Source: Candidatus Acidulodesulfobacterium acidiphilum
GTDB taxonomy: Bacteria; SZUA-79; Acidulodesulfobacterales; Acidulodesulfobacteraceae
Assembly (NCBI GenBank): GCA_008534395.1
Contig: SHMQ01000019.1
Location: 1 to 30,470 of the forward strand
Direction: 5' to 3'
Length of the DNA: 30,470 bases
Part shown: piece after piece, positions 7,444-15,773 of the stretch
How the letters are laid out: the number at the start of each line of letters is the position of its first letter
How positions within the stretch are numbered: position 1 is the first letter of the stretch
Notes under the pieces: model-generated
The model's database searches: none
Told to the model about the DNA's origin: nothing
Seen by the model: the letters and a program-made list of their open reading frames with translations, nothing else
Program-made: the position numbers and the translations under genes

Positions 7444-8757
7444 ATGACCGAAAAAGAATATGCGTTAAAAAACGGCGGTACGAATGTTTACTCCGAAGGA
7501 ACGGCGTATGTCGCCTCTAAGGAAAATATAGAACCGGAAAATCTTAAAAAAAATATTATTAACGGCAAAGCGGTTATTTTACATAACAAAGATAAGAATA
7601 AATTCGTCGGAATAGGAAAAGGCTTGACGACTAAAATAAACGCAAGCATAGGAACTTCTACCAACCATATAAATATAGAAGAAGAGGTTGCGAAAGCCTT
7701 CATAGCCGAAAAATCGGGAGCCGATACTTTAATGGAGCTTAGCGTAGGCGGCGATTTAGACTTAATAAGAAGGGAAGTACTGGCGAATACTTCCCTTCCC
7801 GTAGGCACCGTTCCGCTTTATCAGGCTTTCAGGGAGGCGATAGACGTTTATAAAAATCCGATAAAAATGCCCGAAGAATTAGTTTTCGACGTGATAGAAA
7901 AGCAGTGCGCCGACGGAATTTCGTTTATGGCTATTCACTCCGGTTTAAACATGATGTCTTTAGAAAGATTAAAAAAGCAGTCTTACAGATATGCCGGTCT
8001 CGTTTCAAAAGGCGGAGCCTACATGATTGCATGGATGATAGAAAACAACAAAGAAAACCCTTTATACGAAAGATTTGAAGACGTACTTAAAATTTTAAAA
8101 AAATACGACACCGTTCTCAGCCTCGGCAACGGTTTGCGGGCGGGAGCGACGGCGGATTCTTTCGACAGGGCTTACATGCAGGAACTTCTTATAAACTGCG
8201 AACTTTGCGATATTGCAAGAGATTACGGAGTTCAGGTTATAGTCGAAGGTCCGGGTCATATTCCCATTGATGAAATAGAGGCAAACGTTAAAATTCAGAA
8301 GAAAATGTCGGGAGACGCTCCTTTTTATGTCCTCGGTCCTTTAGTAACGGATGTAGCCGCCGGTTACGACCATATATCTTCGGCGATAGGCGGAGCTCTT
8401 TCGTCTTCTTTCGGAGCCGATTTTCTTTGTTACGTTACTCCGGCAGAACATCTGGGACTGCCTTCCGAAGAGGACGTGGCTATAGGCGTAAAATCTGCAA
8501 AGATTGCGGCTCATATAGGAGATATGATAAAATTAAAAAAGACGGACGACGACTTGAATATTTCCAAGGCCAGAAGAGATATAGATTGGGAAGGGCAGTT
8601 CAGGCATTCTATAGACCCAGAATATTCAAGGAGTATTTTTGAATCTAAAAATAATAAGGACGAAATTGCCGGCTGCAGTATGTGCGGCGAGTTCTGCGCT
8701 CCTTTAAGGGTTAAAAAATATTTTAGATATGAAATCAAACAAGGAAAAAAAGCATAA
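7444..8757 (+). CDS. thiC/bzaF: ThiC-family radical SAM enzyme: HMP-P synthase ThiC or 5-hydroxybenzimidazole synthase BzaF
   Basis: The 437-residue protein belongs to the ThiC superfamily, which rearranges aminoimidazole ribotide. ThiC makes the thiamin pyrimidine; BzaF makes 5-hydroxybenzimidazole, a cobamide lower ligand. Family segments include NASIGTS, GADTLMELSVGGD, PVGTVPLYQA, VEGPGHIP, PFYVLGPLVTD, AAGYDHISSAIG and VTPAEHLGLP. The C-terminal cluster motif is CSMCGEFC, that is CX2CX3C, one residue shorter than the CX2CX4C of proteobacterial ThiC. It lacks the long N-terminal domain of enterobacterial ThiC. It lies directly after cbiA in a locus with cobT, cobS and cobU, and no TPP riboswitch is recognisable upstream. 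Context favours BzaF, but sequence alone does not settle it. A possible ribosome binding site (AAGGA) lies about 11 bases before the ATG. Confidence 0.9.
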   Translation: MTEKEYALKNGGTNVYSEGTAYVASKENIEPENLKKNIINGKAVILHNKDKNKFVGIGKGLTTKINASIGTSTNHINIEEEVAKAFIAEKSGADTLMELSVGGDLDLIRREVLANTSLPVGTVPLYQAFREAIDVYKNPIKMPEELVFDVIEKQCADGISFMAIHSGLNMMSLERLKKQSYRYAGLVSKGGAYMIAWMIENNKENPLYERFEDVLKILKKYDTVLSLGNGLRAGATADSFDRAYMQELLINCELCDIARDYGVQVIVEGPGHIPIDEIEANVKIQKKMSGDAPFYVLGPLVTDVAAGYDHISSAIGGALSSSFGADFLCYVTPAEHLGLPSEEDVAIGVKSAKIAAHIGDMIKLKKTDDDLNISKARRDIDWEGQFRHSIDPEYSRSIFESKNNKDEIAGCSMCGEFCAPLRVKKYFRYEIKQGKKA

Positions 8758-9037
8758 TATTAAATACGCCCCGTTTATTATATTCTCGACGGTATTTATT
8801 TTAATAATAATTTTTAGCGTAAAGGGCGTTATAAGGGTTTACAGGCTCAGGTCGGAACAGCTTGCCGTACGGAAAAATATTGCCGAAATTAAGAAAAAAA
8901 ACGAAAAAATAGAAAACCGGATACGCGAACTCACATATAACAAGCAGTATATCGCCTATATAGCCCGCGAAAAACTAAATATGATTAGACCAGGCGAAAT
9001 TGTATTTAAATTTATAGGCAAAAAACATAAAAAATAA
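8729..9037 (+). CDS. FtsB/DivIC-family septum formation initiator
   Basis: This 102-residue protein has one membrane segment (about 13-32), then a Lys/Glu-rich coiled coil (about 38-75) ending in the family signature YIAYIAREKLNMIRPGEIVF. FtsB and DivIC bridge early and late divisome proteins at the septum, with the coiled coil in the periplasm. The start overlaps the end of the ThiC/BzaF gene by 29 bases in another frame, so translational coupling is likely. No later in-frame Met precedes the membrane helix. The gene ends 7 bases before the convergent rng. Confidence 0.85.
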   Translation: MKSNKEKKHNIKYAPFIIFSTVFILIIIFSVKGVIRVYRLRSEQLAVRKNIAEIKKKNEKIENRIRELTYNKQYIAYIAREKLNMIRPGEIVFKFIGKKHKK

Positions 9038-9044
9038 CCTGACT

Positions 9045-10586
9045 CTATAAAATTTCAAAATATTCGGGATAAAACCCGTCCTGCATTTTTATATTTATCT
9101 TTTTCTTTATTTTAGATTCAAGGGCGTTAAGCATTTTTTCATTTTCGTACAGCTTGCCCATAACGCTTGGGTTAACCGTTACGGTTATTTTTCTTGCCTT
9201 AGTTTTTTTGGCAAACGCCGAAACCGCTCTCAATACTTCAAAACATATCGTTTGAGCGGATTTTATCATACCAGAACCTTCGCACATAGGGCAGTGTTCC
9301 AGAAACGTAGAGACGAGGCTGTTGCCCGTTCTTTTTCTCGTCATTTCTACGAGACCGAGTTCGGTTATTTTATTTATGGTAGTTTTAACCCTGTCTTTCT
9401 TAAGGCATTCTTCAAGCGTTCTGTAAACTTTTTCTTTATCCGACTCTTTATTCATATCTATAAAATCTATAACTATAATTCCGCCGATATTTCTCAGCCT
9501 CAGCTGGAACGCAATTTCCTTTGCGGATTCCAAGTTGGTTTTTAAAATAGTATCGTCGAAATTTCTTTTGCCTACGAATTTTCCTGTATTTACGTCGATA
9601 GCCGTAAGGGCTTCCGCATGGTCTATTATTATATAACCGCCTGATTTAAGCCATACTTTTTTATTTAAAGATTTAGCTATTTCCTTTTCTATGCCGTATG
9701 AATCGAAGAGCGATACGCCGCTTTTATTTTTATAAAGCTGGAGTATATCTAAATATTCAGGCGATTGAATGGAAAGAAAATCGATAATATTTTGGTATTC
9801 GTCTTTATCGTCTATAATTATTTTATCGAATTTTTTATTCAGGAAATCTCTCAGTACCCTTAAAGAAAGGCTTATATCTTTAAATATAAGTTTAGGCGCT
9901 TTTGCTTCGGTCTGTTTTTTATATATATCGCTCCACAGATTCGTAAGAAACTTAATATCTCTTTCTATGTCTATTTCGGAAGCGTTTTCGGCGGCGGTTC
10001 TTATAATAAAGCCCGTTCCCTCTTTTCTGTATTTTTTAACTAAGCTTTTCAGCCTTTTTTTCTCTTCGTCGCTTTTTATTTTTCTTGAAATTCCGATAGA
10101 CGAAGACGTCGGCATATATACCAGAAACCTTCCGGGCAGGGAGATATGGCTCGTTACTCTTGCACCTTTAGTTTTTACGGGTTCTTTTGCTATCTGAACA
10201 AGTATCTCCTGATTTTTTTTAATCAGCTGGTCTATGGTAAGGTGATTTTTTTTGCCTTTTTTAGCTTTACGGTTCTTTTTTTCCATTTCCGTAACGCCGC
10301 TATCGGCTTCTTCGCTTAAGCCGCTTTCGGATTCAAAAAAATCGTAATCGGCGGTTTCTATTTCGTAAAAATCTCCGGCATAAAGAAACGCTGATTTTTC
10401 CCACCCTATATCTATAAAAGATGCCTGAATTCCCGGAAGCACCTGAGTGACCTTTCCTTTATAAATATTTCCGTGCTTGGGAGTCGATTCGTCGCGTTCT
10501 ATAAATATTTCCGTAAGTATTCCGTCTTCCATTAAAGCTATTCTCGTTTCAAAATCGTCTTTACTTACGACAAGTTCCGTTGTCAA
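9045..10586 (-). CDS. rng: Ribonuclease E/G family endoribonuclease
   Basis: A 513-residue single-strand-specific endoribonuclease for rRNA maturation and mRNA turnover. An N-terminal S1 domain (about 36-125) opens with GNIYKGKVTQVLPGIQASFIDIG and carries a Lys/Glu-rich insert of about 35 residues. The catalytic DNase I-like core has the metal-binding aspartates in TAIDVNTGKFVG and VIDFIDM. The Zn-link motif is CPMCEGSG (from about 432). There is no long RNase E-type C-terminal scaffold, so it is the short RNase G form. The start is TTG at 10586, supported by GGAG about 8 bases upstream. It converges with the ftsB-like gene and is divergent from the small cysteine protein gene. Confidence 0.93.
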   Translation of the reverse strand: MTTELVVSKDDFETRIALMEDGILTEIFIERDESTPKHGNIYKGKVTQVLPGIQASFIDIGWEKSAFLYAGDFYEIETADYDFFESESGLSEEADSGVTEMEKKNRKAKKGKKNHLTIDQLIKKNQEILVQIAKEPVKTKGARVTSHISLPGRFLVYMPTSSSIGISRKIKSDEEKKRLKSLVKKYRKEGTGFIIRTAAENASEIDIERDIKFLTNLWSDIYKKQTEAKAPKLIFKDISLSLRVLRDFLNKKFDKIIIDDKDEYQNIIDFLSIQSPEYLDILQLYKNKSGVSLFDSYGIEKEIAKSLNKKVWLKSGGYIIIDHAEALTAIDVNTGKFVGKRNFDDTILKTNLESAKEIAFQLRLRNIGGIIVIDFIDMNKESDKEKVYRTLEECLKKDRVKTTINKITELGLVEMTRKRTGNSLVSTFLEHCPMCEGSGMIKSAQTICFEVLRAVSAFAKKTKARKITVTVNPSVMGKLYENEKMLNALESKIKKKINIKMQDGFYPEYFEIL

Positions 10587-10752
10587 ATTTATCTCCGTAT
10601 ATATCTGATTTTATTAATTTATTAATTTTTATTCATCCGTCGATATTATTTTATCATATTTACGGTTAAGTTTTTATAAATTTATGCAGATATATAATAT
10701 ATATTTTTATAATATATTTTTTTATTTGGATTTTTTTTAATAATATATGATA

Positions 10753-10761
10753 TGATATAAT
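10753..10761 (+). promoter_or_regulatory. Candidate extended -10 promoter
   Basis: TGATATAAT fits an extended -10 element (TG-N-TATAAT) about 47 bases upstream of the small cysteine-protein ATG. No good -35 lies at 16-18 bp. The 221-bp divergent region is extremely AT-rich, so the call is tentative. Confidence 0.35.
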
Positions 10762-10807
10762 AAAAGCATTAAATTTTTTTTATGTTTAAAAAAAGAGGAT
10801 ATATATT

Positions 10808-10993
10808 ATGGACGAAAATGTGGTGTTATGCGCGGTATGCAGCTGGAGAAGCGTCTGCAAAAAGAAATACGGCATATCGGGTATCGAAATTTTTAACTGT
10901 CCGGATTTTTCGAGGGATGTATCATTTACCATTTCCGGCATAGAAGAATTTATGAATTTTATTAATAATTTTAAAAACGACAGGTTGAATTAA
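10808..10993 (+). CDS. Small four-cysteine protein of unknown function
   Basis: This 61-residue protein has four cysteines in the order CAVC-x5-C-x12-C, followed by PDFSRDV. The spacing suggests a zinc site or iron-sulfur cluster. Small proteins with CAxCxWRxxC and CPDFxRD segments are, as I recall, frequent in deltaproteobacteria as hypotheticals; no function is assigned here. AAGAGGA about 10 bases upstream of the ATG is a good ribosome binding site. The SPOR protein starts 1 base after its stop, so the two are very probably co-translated. Confidence 0.8.
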   Translation: MDENVVLCAVCSWRSVCKKKYGISGIEIFNCPDFSRDVSFTISGIEEFMNFINNFKNDRLN

Positions 10994-10994
10994 T

Positions 10995-11675
10995 TTGAAA
11001 AAAGATAAAATTACCGCGGTAATAGTTTTTTTAACCGTTATATTTATCGTTTTCGTTTTCGGGCTTTATATAGGGAAAAAGTTTTCTTCTAAAAGCCCTA
11101 AAGAGGGAATAATAAAAGAATCGGCTTTAAAAAAGGGAAGCGGAGCTTTTTTTCCGGGAAGCGGTAAAACGCAAAGCGGCGGCGTTGCGGCAGGATCCGT
11201 CAAAAATATAAAGTTTGCACCTATTTCCAAACTTTCCTCATTAAAAAAAGGAAAAACAGGAAAAAAAATAAAAAAACCGGCTGAGAAAATTGCGCATGAG
11301 AAAACCGCTCCTGTAAAGCCGGTCGTAAAAACTAAGATAGTGTACGTAAAAAAGCCGGTATATGTTTACAAGTATAAATACGTAAAAGTTCCAACCTCGG
11401 CGCACGCACCCAACCCCTTTAATTCTAAAGTTTATTATACGATACAGGTAGCGGCTCTTTCAAAATATTCGCAGGCTAAAGCTATGGCGGATAAATTAAA
11501 TGCCATGGGTTTTTTTGCCTATATAGTTCCTATTTCCGTCAGCGGGAAATCAGGAAAAGCCGTTTACCAGCAGGTCAGAGTAGGAAAGTTCGCGACGGAA
11601 CAAGGCGCAAAGTCGGTAGAAGGCGTAATTGCGCAGAAATTTAAAGTAAAGCCCTACGTAATAAAAGTAGATTAG
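10995..11675 (+). CDS. Membrane-anchored SPOR-domain protein
   Basis: The 226-residue protein has an N-terminal membrane segment (about 7-26), a Lys/Pro/Val-rich periplasmic linker (about 30-145) and a C-terminal SPOR domain (about 148-226) beginning YYTIQVAALSKYSQA. SPOR domains bind denuded septal peptidoglycan, so the protein probably works at the division site, like FtsN or DedD. The start is TTG at 10995, one base after the upstream stop, with AGG about 9 bases before it. Its place near the FtsB-like gene fits a division role, although rng and the small cysteine gene lie between them. Confidence 0.85.
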   Translation: MKKDKITAVIVFLTVIFIVFVFGLYIGKKFSSKSPKEGIIKESALKKGSGAFFPGSGKTQSGGVAAGSVKNIKFAPISKLSSLKKGKTGKKIKKPAEKIAHEKTAPVKPVVKTKIVYVKKPVYVYKYKYVKVPTSAHAPNPFNSKVYYTIQVAALSKYSQAKAMADKLNAMGFFAYIVPISVSGKSGKAVYQQVRVGKFATEQGAKSVEGVIAQKFKVKPYVIKVD

Positions 11676-11745
11676 AATAATGCATTGTTAGGTCTATTTT
11701 TATAACTCCTCCCAAAATTCTTTTTTACTTTTCTTTTTTTACTTC

Positions 11746-11774
11746 TTGACACTTTTTTAAAAATAATATATATT
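11746..11774 (+). promoter_or_regulatory. Near-consensus sigma-70 promoter of the peroxiredoxin gene
   Basis: TTGACA (11746-11751), a 17-bp spacer and TATATT (11769-11774). Transcription would begin near 11781, giving a leader of about 55 nt. A strong ribosome binding site TAAGGAGG (11823-11830) lies 7 bases before the ATG. The combination predicts high expression. Confidence 0.75.
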
Positions 11775-11837
11775 AATTAATAATTATTACTAAATTTAAA
11801 ACCATTAATCATTAATAAAAAATAAGGAGGTATTTTT

Positions 11838-12458
11838 ATGTGTGAAAGTTATGAAGAATTTGAAATTGCAGCTCTCGGAAAACAGGTTCCTTCTTTTGGG
11901 GAAATTAACACTTACGAGCCTAAAACCGGAGGATTCGGAAAATTTAGTTTAGAAGAAGCTAAAAAAGATAAAAAATGGACTATTTTAGTATTTTATCCTG
12001 CCGATTTTACCTTTGTGTGTCCTACCGAACTTGCGGATTATGCGGAAAAACAGGAAGAAATAGAAAAAATGGGCGGACGCATAGTTTCCGTCAGCACGGA
12101 CACTCAATTTGTCCATATGGCTTGGCAGAGAGACGAAAAACTTTTAGAAAACGTAAAGTTTTCTATGGGAGCCGATCCGACCGGAAAAGTTTCGAGGCTG
12201 TTCGACGTTTACGACGAAGCGTCGGGACTTGCGTTAAGAGGCACCTTTATTATAAATCCCGAAGGAGTTCTCGTTGCATCGGAAGTTAATTTCTATAACG
12301 TTGGAAGAAATGCAGACGAACTCGTCAGAAAATTAGAAGCCAACATATATGTTGCTACCCATTCCGACGAAGTATGTCCGGCAAAATGGCATAAAGGCGC
12401 AAAAACTATTAAACCGGGACCAAATGCCGTAGGAAAAGTTTACGAAGCATTGAAATAA
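11838..12458 (+). CDS. Typical 2-Cys peroxiredoxin (AhpC/Prx1 class)
   Basis: The 206-residue thiol peroxidase reduces hydrogen peroxide and organic hydroperoxides. The peroxidatic Cys is C61 in YPADFTFVCPTELADY, and the resolving Cys is about C180 in HSDEVCPAKWHKG, as in typical 2-Cys enzymes. The conserved Arg/Trp segment is AWQRDEKLL, and RGTFIINPEG is also present. No ahpF-like reductase is adjacent, so electrons probably come from a thioredoxin-type donor. It has the best promoter and ribosome binding site of the window, consistent with an abundant protective enzyme. No recognisable OxyR or PerR box was found. Confidence 0.93.
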   Translation: MCESYEEFEIAALGKQVPSFGEINTYEPKTGGFGKFSLEEAKKDKKWTILVFYPADFTFVCPTELADYAEKQEEIEKMGGRIVSVSTDTQFVHMAWQRDEKLLENVKFSMGADPTGKVSRLFDVYDEASGLALRGTFIINPEGVLVASEVNFYNVGRNADELVRKLEANIYVATHSDEVCPAKWHKGAKTIKPGPNAVGKVYEALK

Positions 12459-12477
12459 ATAATTAATTTTACCATCG

Positions 12478-12510
12478 CCCGCGGCCGGCAAGTTAATTGT
12501 CTGCCGCGGG
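12478..12510. terminator. GC-rich hairpin between convergent genes
   Basis: CCCGCGG (12478-12484) pairs with CCGCGGG (12504-12510) around a loop of about 19 bases. It sits between the convergent peroxiredoxin and purC genes. The following bases are TACCCCCCTT, without a good U tract, so intrinsic termination is only possible. Confidence 0.4.
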
Positions 12511-12535
12511 TACCCCCCTTATTTAAATTTTATTT

Positions 12536-13237
12536 TTATATAGAAGACGTAATATCGTAAACTCTTTTATAAGCTTCTTCTACGCCGCCGAGGTCTCTCC
12601 TAAATCTGTCTTTATCGACCTTTTCTAGCGTTACTTTGTCCCATAGCCGCATGGTATCGGGAGTTATTTCGTCCGCAAGCAGAACTTTACCGTTTAAAAC
12701 GCCGAATTCAAGTTTGTAATCTACCAGCATGAGTCCGTTTTTATCAAAAAAATCTTTTAAAATTTCGTTGACCGCAAGGGCAATTTTTTTTGCTTCTTCA
12801 ACTTCTTCGGGTTTTCCAAGGTCGAATGCTTTAATGTAGGTATCGTTTATAAAAGGGTCGCCGAGCTCGTCGCTTTTAAAACACATTTCTACTACCGGCG
12901 AAATAAGTTTGACGCCTTCTTCCACCCCCATTTTTTTTGCAAGACTGCCGGCGGTATAGTTTCTGACAATAAATTCGACCGGAAGCATTTTTAAATGATG
13001 AACCAGCATTTCCCTTTCGGATAATTTTTCGATAAAATGGCTTTCGATGCCTTTGCTTTTAAGCAGTTTAAAAAGAGAAGACGAAATGGCGTTGTTAAAT
13101 TCGCCTTTCTGCATAATGGTTCCTTTTTTTTGCCCGTTAAAAGCGGTTGCGTCGTCTTTAAAATACGTTACTAATTTTGTTTCGTCGCTGTCGTAAACGT
13201 AAAGGATTTTAGCCTTGCCTTCGTAAATTTTTTTCAT
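12536..13237 (-). CDS. purC: Phosphoribosylaminoimidazole-succinocarboxamide synthase
   Basis: PurC joins CAIR and aspartate, using ATP, in purine synthesis. The protein has the family segments KIYEGKAKILY, DDATAFNGQKKG, LPVEFIVRNYTAGS, DELGDPFINDTY, LVDYKLEFG and DEITPDTMRLWD. I place the start at the ATG at 13237, giving 233 residues. A GTG six bases upstream (13243) is also in frame, but it overlaps the AGGAGGT ribosome binding site (13242-13248) and so cannot be the start. The length is normal for the short bacterial form. It is monocistronic here and divergent from the TonB-like gene. Confidence 0.95.
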   Translation of the reverse strand: MKKIYEGKAKILYVYDSDETKLVTYFKDDATAFNGQKKGTIMQKGEFNNAISSSLFKLLKSKGIESHFIEKLSEREMLVHHLKMLPVEFIVRNYTAGSLAKKMGVEEGVKLISPVVEMCFKSDELGDPFINDTYIKAFDLGKPEEVEEAKKIALAVNEILKDFFDKNGLMLVDYKLEFGVLNGKVLLADEITPDTMRLWDKVTLEKVDKDRFRRDLGGVEEAYKRVYDITSSI

Positions 13238-13292
13238 AAACACCTCCTATGTTTATAAAAATTAAGTTTAATTAATGCATATATTTTAAATC

Positions 13293-13315
13293 TAAATTGA
13301 TTTAAAATCAATTTA
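13293..13315. promoter_or_regulatory. Perfect 11-bp inverted repeat in a divergent promoter region
   Basis: Arms TAAATTGATTT (13293-13303) and its exact reverse complement (13305-13315) flank a single central base. It lies between purC and the TonB-like gene and could be an operator. A 10-bp direct repeat AAACAAATAT follows at 13341 and 13351. The AT-rich setting tempers the claim. Confidence 0.4.
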
Positions 13316-13387
13316 AATTACGTTAAAATAATGCTAAAATAAACAAATATAAACAAATATAAATTTTAAAAACATAACTTAATATAT

Positions 13388-14248
13388 ATGTCGAATAATA
13401 ACAATAAAGCAATGGCATATGCCGTTATAATATCGGTCATAGTCCATACGGCGCTTATTTTATTTTTATTGGAATATCATAAGCATCCTAATAAACATAA
13501 AAAAATCAGCAAATATACAAAGCCTATTCTGGTAGAGCCGTATAAATTTATTAAAAATTTTGAAAAACTTAAAATAAAAAATCCTAAATATGCAAGCATT
13601 AAGCCTCACTATGCCAAGAAAAACACCAGGCTTAACGCGCCAGCATCTTACGCAAATTCGTCTTCTGCGCCTGCGCCGTATACGCCTCCCGCTTTTTTTA
13701 ACAGAAATTATGCAAATAATTACAATAGGCGGGTAAATGCGCCGAGATACCGCAGAGTTATCAGCAATTCGCATATAATTTCCGACAACAATTCAGTTCG
13801 TCCAAGGCACAGACGCAGACTCAGCAATCTTTTTCCCATGGGGAAGTTTTTTAACCAAACCGCGCCTAAAGCGGCGGGGCAGGGAATAAAAAACCCGTCG
13901 CACGGAATAAAAACGGCTACGGTAAATCTTAATACTACTACTATAAAATATGCCTCTTATTTGCTTGGCGTAAAAAACAAAATAGAAAATGTTTGGGAAT
14001 ATCCTTACAGGGCAAGAAGGGAGGGTCTGTCGGGAGTTCTTGTTATAGAATTTTCCATAAATAGCAACGGTTCGCTGCACGGCGCAACTATTTTAAGATC
14101 TTCCGGAAAAAAAATATTAGACAAGGCGGCGGTTCAGGCCATATATAATGCGGCAAGATACAATCCTTTTCCCCGCCAATGGACGATAAAAAGACTTAAT
14201 ATCGTCGGCACTTTTATTTACAGGCTTTCCGGTTTTTACGTTTACTGA
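13388..14248 (+). CDS. TonB-like energy transducer
   Basis: The 286-residue protein has an N-terminal membrane anchor (about 9-28), a Lys/Pro/Asn/Tyr-rich periplasmic spacer (about 30-190) and a C-terminal TonB domain (about 195-286). Signature stretches are NVWEYPYRARREGLSGVLVI and the ATILRSSGKKILDKAAVQAI helix region. TonB proteins carry proton-motive energy from ExbBD to outer-membrane receptors. No exbB, exbD or receptor gene is adjacent, so the partner is unknown; a structural role like that of TonB-domain relatives is also possible. No clear ribosome binding site precedes the ATG. Confidence 0.83.
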   Translation: MSNNNNKAMAYAVIISVIVHTALILFLLEYHKHPNKHKKISKYTKPILVEPYKFIKNFEKLKIKNPKYASIKPHYAKKNTRLNAPASYANSSSAPAPYTPPAFFNRNYANNYNRRVNAPRYRRVISNSHIISDNNSVRPRHRRRLSNLFPMGKFFNQTAPKAAGQGIKNPSHGIKTATVNLNTTTIKYASYLLGVKNKIENVWEYPYRARREGLSGVLVIEFSINSNGSLHGATILRSSGKKILDKAAVQAIYNAARYNPFPRQWTIKRLNIVGTFIYRLSGFYVY

Positions 14249-14364
14249 AGATATTATTGATATTATCATATATTTTATCGTATTTATTTTATTTTTAATT
14301 TGTTTTATGTTATGTTAATATAAATGACGTATATATAATTAGAGAATCAGGGGGATTTTACCGT

Positions 14365-15681
14365 ATGAAAATATCCATAGTAGGCACGGGCTACGTAGGT
14401 CTCGTTACCGGCGTCTGTCTTGCCGACTCCGGCAATACCGTTTACTGCGTCGATAACGACGAAAGCAAGATTAAATCTTTAAAATCCGGTATTATTCCAA
14501 TATACGAACCAGGCCTTAAAGAGCTTACCGATAAAAACGTCAAACTTGGAAGGCTTTATTTTACGAAAGATTTGAAAGAAGCGGTAAAAAAAACCGACGC
14601 CGTGTTTATAGCAGTAGGTACTCCTCCCCAGGATAACGGAGAAGCGGATTTGTCCAACGTATTCAGGGTAGCCGAAAACATCGCCGATACTATAGACTGT
14701 TTTAAGGCGGTAGTCGTAAAAAGCACCGTACCCGTCGGAACATGCAGAAAAGTAGAAAGCATAATATCTAAAAAAACCAAAAACTTCTGCGTAGTATCCA
14801 ATCCGGAATTTTTAAAAGAAGGAGCGGCGATAGAAGATTTTCAAAGACCCGACAGAATAGTAGTAGGCATTAATTTTAAAAAGGACAATAAGAAAGAAGC
14901 ACAGGCGGCTAAAGAACTAATAGACGAAATATACGAACCGTTCGTAAGGACGGGAGCGCCGATATATTTTATGGATACAAATTCTTCCGAACTTACAAAA
15001 TACGCCGCAAACGCCATGCTCGCGGTAAGAATTACCTTTATGAACGAAATAGCAAACTTATGCGATAAGACCGGAGCAAACGTGGACAGCGTAAGAATTG
15101 GAATAGGTTCCGATAAAAGAATAGGCAAATCCTTTTTATTTCCCGGAATAGGCTACGGCGGAAGCTGTTTTCCTAAAGACGTAAAAGCTCTTTATCAGAC
15201 GGCTAAACAGCATAATTACGATTTTAAACTTTTAAAAGCCGCCGACGAAGTAAACGCCTACCAAAAAGAAATTATAGTAGATTTTATCCTTAAGCATTTT
15301 AAAGGGGATATTGCCGGAAAAACTTTTGCCCTCTGGGGACTTTCTTTTAAACCTAAAACCGACGACATCAGGGAGGCTCCTTCATTAGTCATAATATCGA
15401 AACTTCTTTCCTACGGCGCTAAAATAAAAGCCTACGACCCTATAGCCATGGAAAATACCATGAAGATTTTTTCGGAAATAGAATATGCGGACGATATGTA
15501 CGATGCGGTTAAAGGCGCAGACGGACTTATAGTCGCCACCGAATGGAACGATTTCAGGGCGCCGGATTTCGATAAAATTAAAGCGGCAATGATAACCCCT
15601 GCGGTATTCGACGGAAGGAATATTTACGACAAGAAAAAAATGACGGAAAGCGGGTTCGATTATTATTCTATAGGAAGATAA
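14365..15681 (+). CDS. ugd: UDP-glucose 6-dehydrogenase
   Basis: This 438-residue enzyme oxidises UDP-glucose to UDP-glucuronate with two NAD. The N-terminal Rossmann motif is GTGYVGLVTG (7-16). FIAVGTPP, KSTVPVGT, NPEFLKEG and RPDRIVVG follow, and the catalytic thiol is C268 in GYGGSCFPKD. The C-terminal domain has WGLSFKPKTDDIREAPS. The related GDP-mannose dehydrogenase shares this layout, but the residues here fit the UDP-glucose group. It lies just upstream of manC, so the two probably supply nucleotide sugars for exopolysaccharide or LPS. A GGGGGA-type ribosome binding site lies about 10 bases before the ATG. Confidence 0.92.
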   Translation: MKISIVGTGYVGLVTGVCLADSGNTVYCVDNDESKIKSLKSGIIPIYEPGLKELTDKNVKLGRLYFTKDLKEAVKKTDAVFIAVGTPPQDNGEADLSNVFRVAENIADTIDCFKAVVVKSTVPVGTCRKVESIISKKTKNFCVVSNPEFLKEGAAIEDFQRPDRIVVGINFKKDNKKEAQAAKELIDEIYEPFVRTGAPIYFMDTNSSELTKYAANAMLAVRITFMNEIANLCDKTGANVDSVRIGIGSDKRIGKSFLFPGIGYGGSCFPKDVKALYQTAKQHNYDFKLLKAADEVNAYQKEIIVDFILKHFKGDIAGKTFALWGLSFKPKTDDIREAPSLVIISKLLSYGAKIKAYDPIAMENTMKIFSEIEYADDMYDAVKGADGLIVATEWNDFRAPDFDKIKAAMITPAVFDGRNIYDKKKMTESGFDYYSIGR

Positions 15682-15773
15682 ATTTCTGACGTTGAGTTAA
15701 GGTATTAATATTATATAAAAATCAATAAACAGTTAAATAATATTTAAACGGTATAGCCGGAGGCAGTTTTATT

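Noticed and set aside
13238-13243. GTG start for purC
   Set aside because: It overlaps the AGGAGGT ribosome binding site; the ATG at 13237 has proper spacing.
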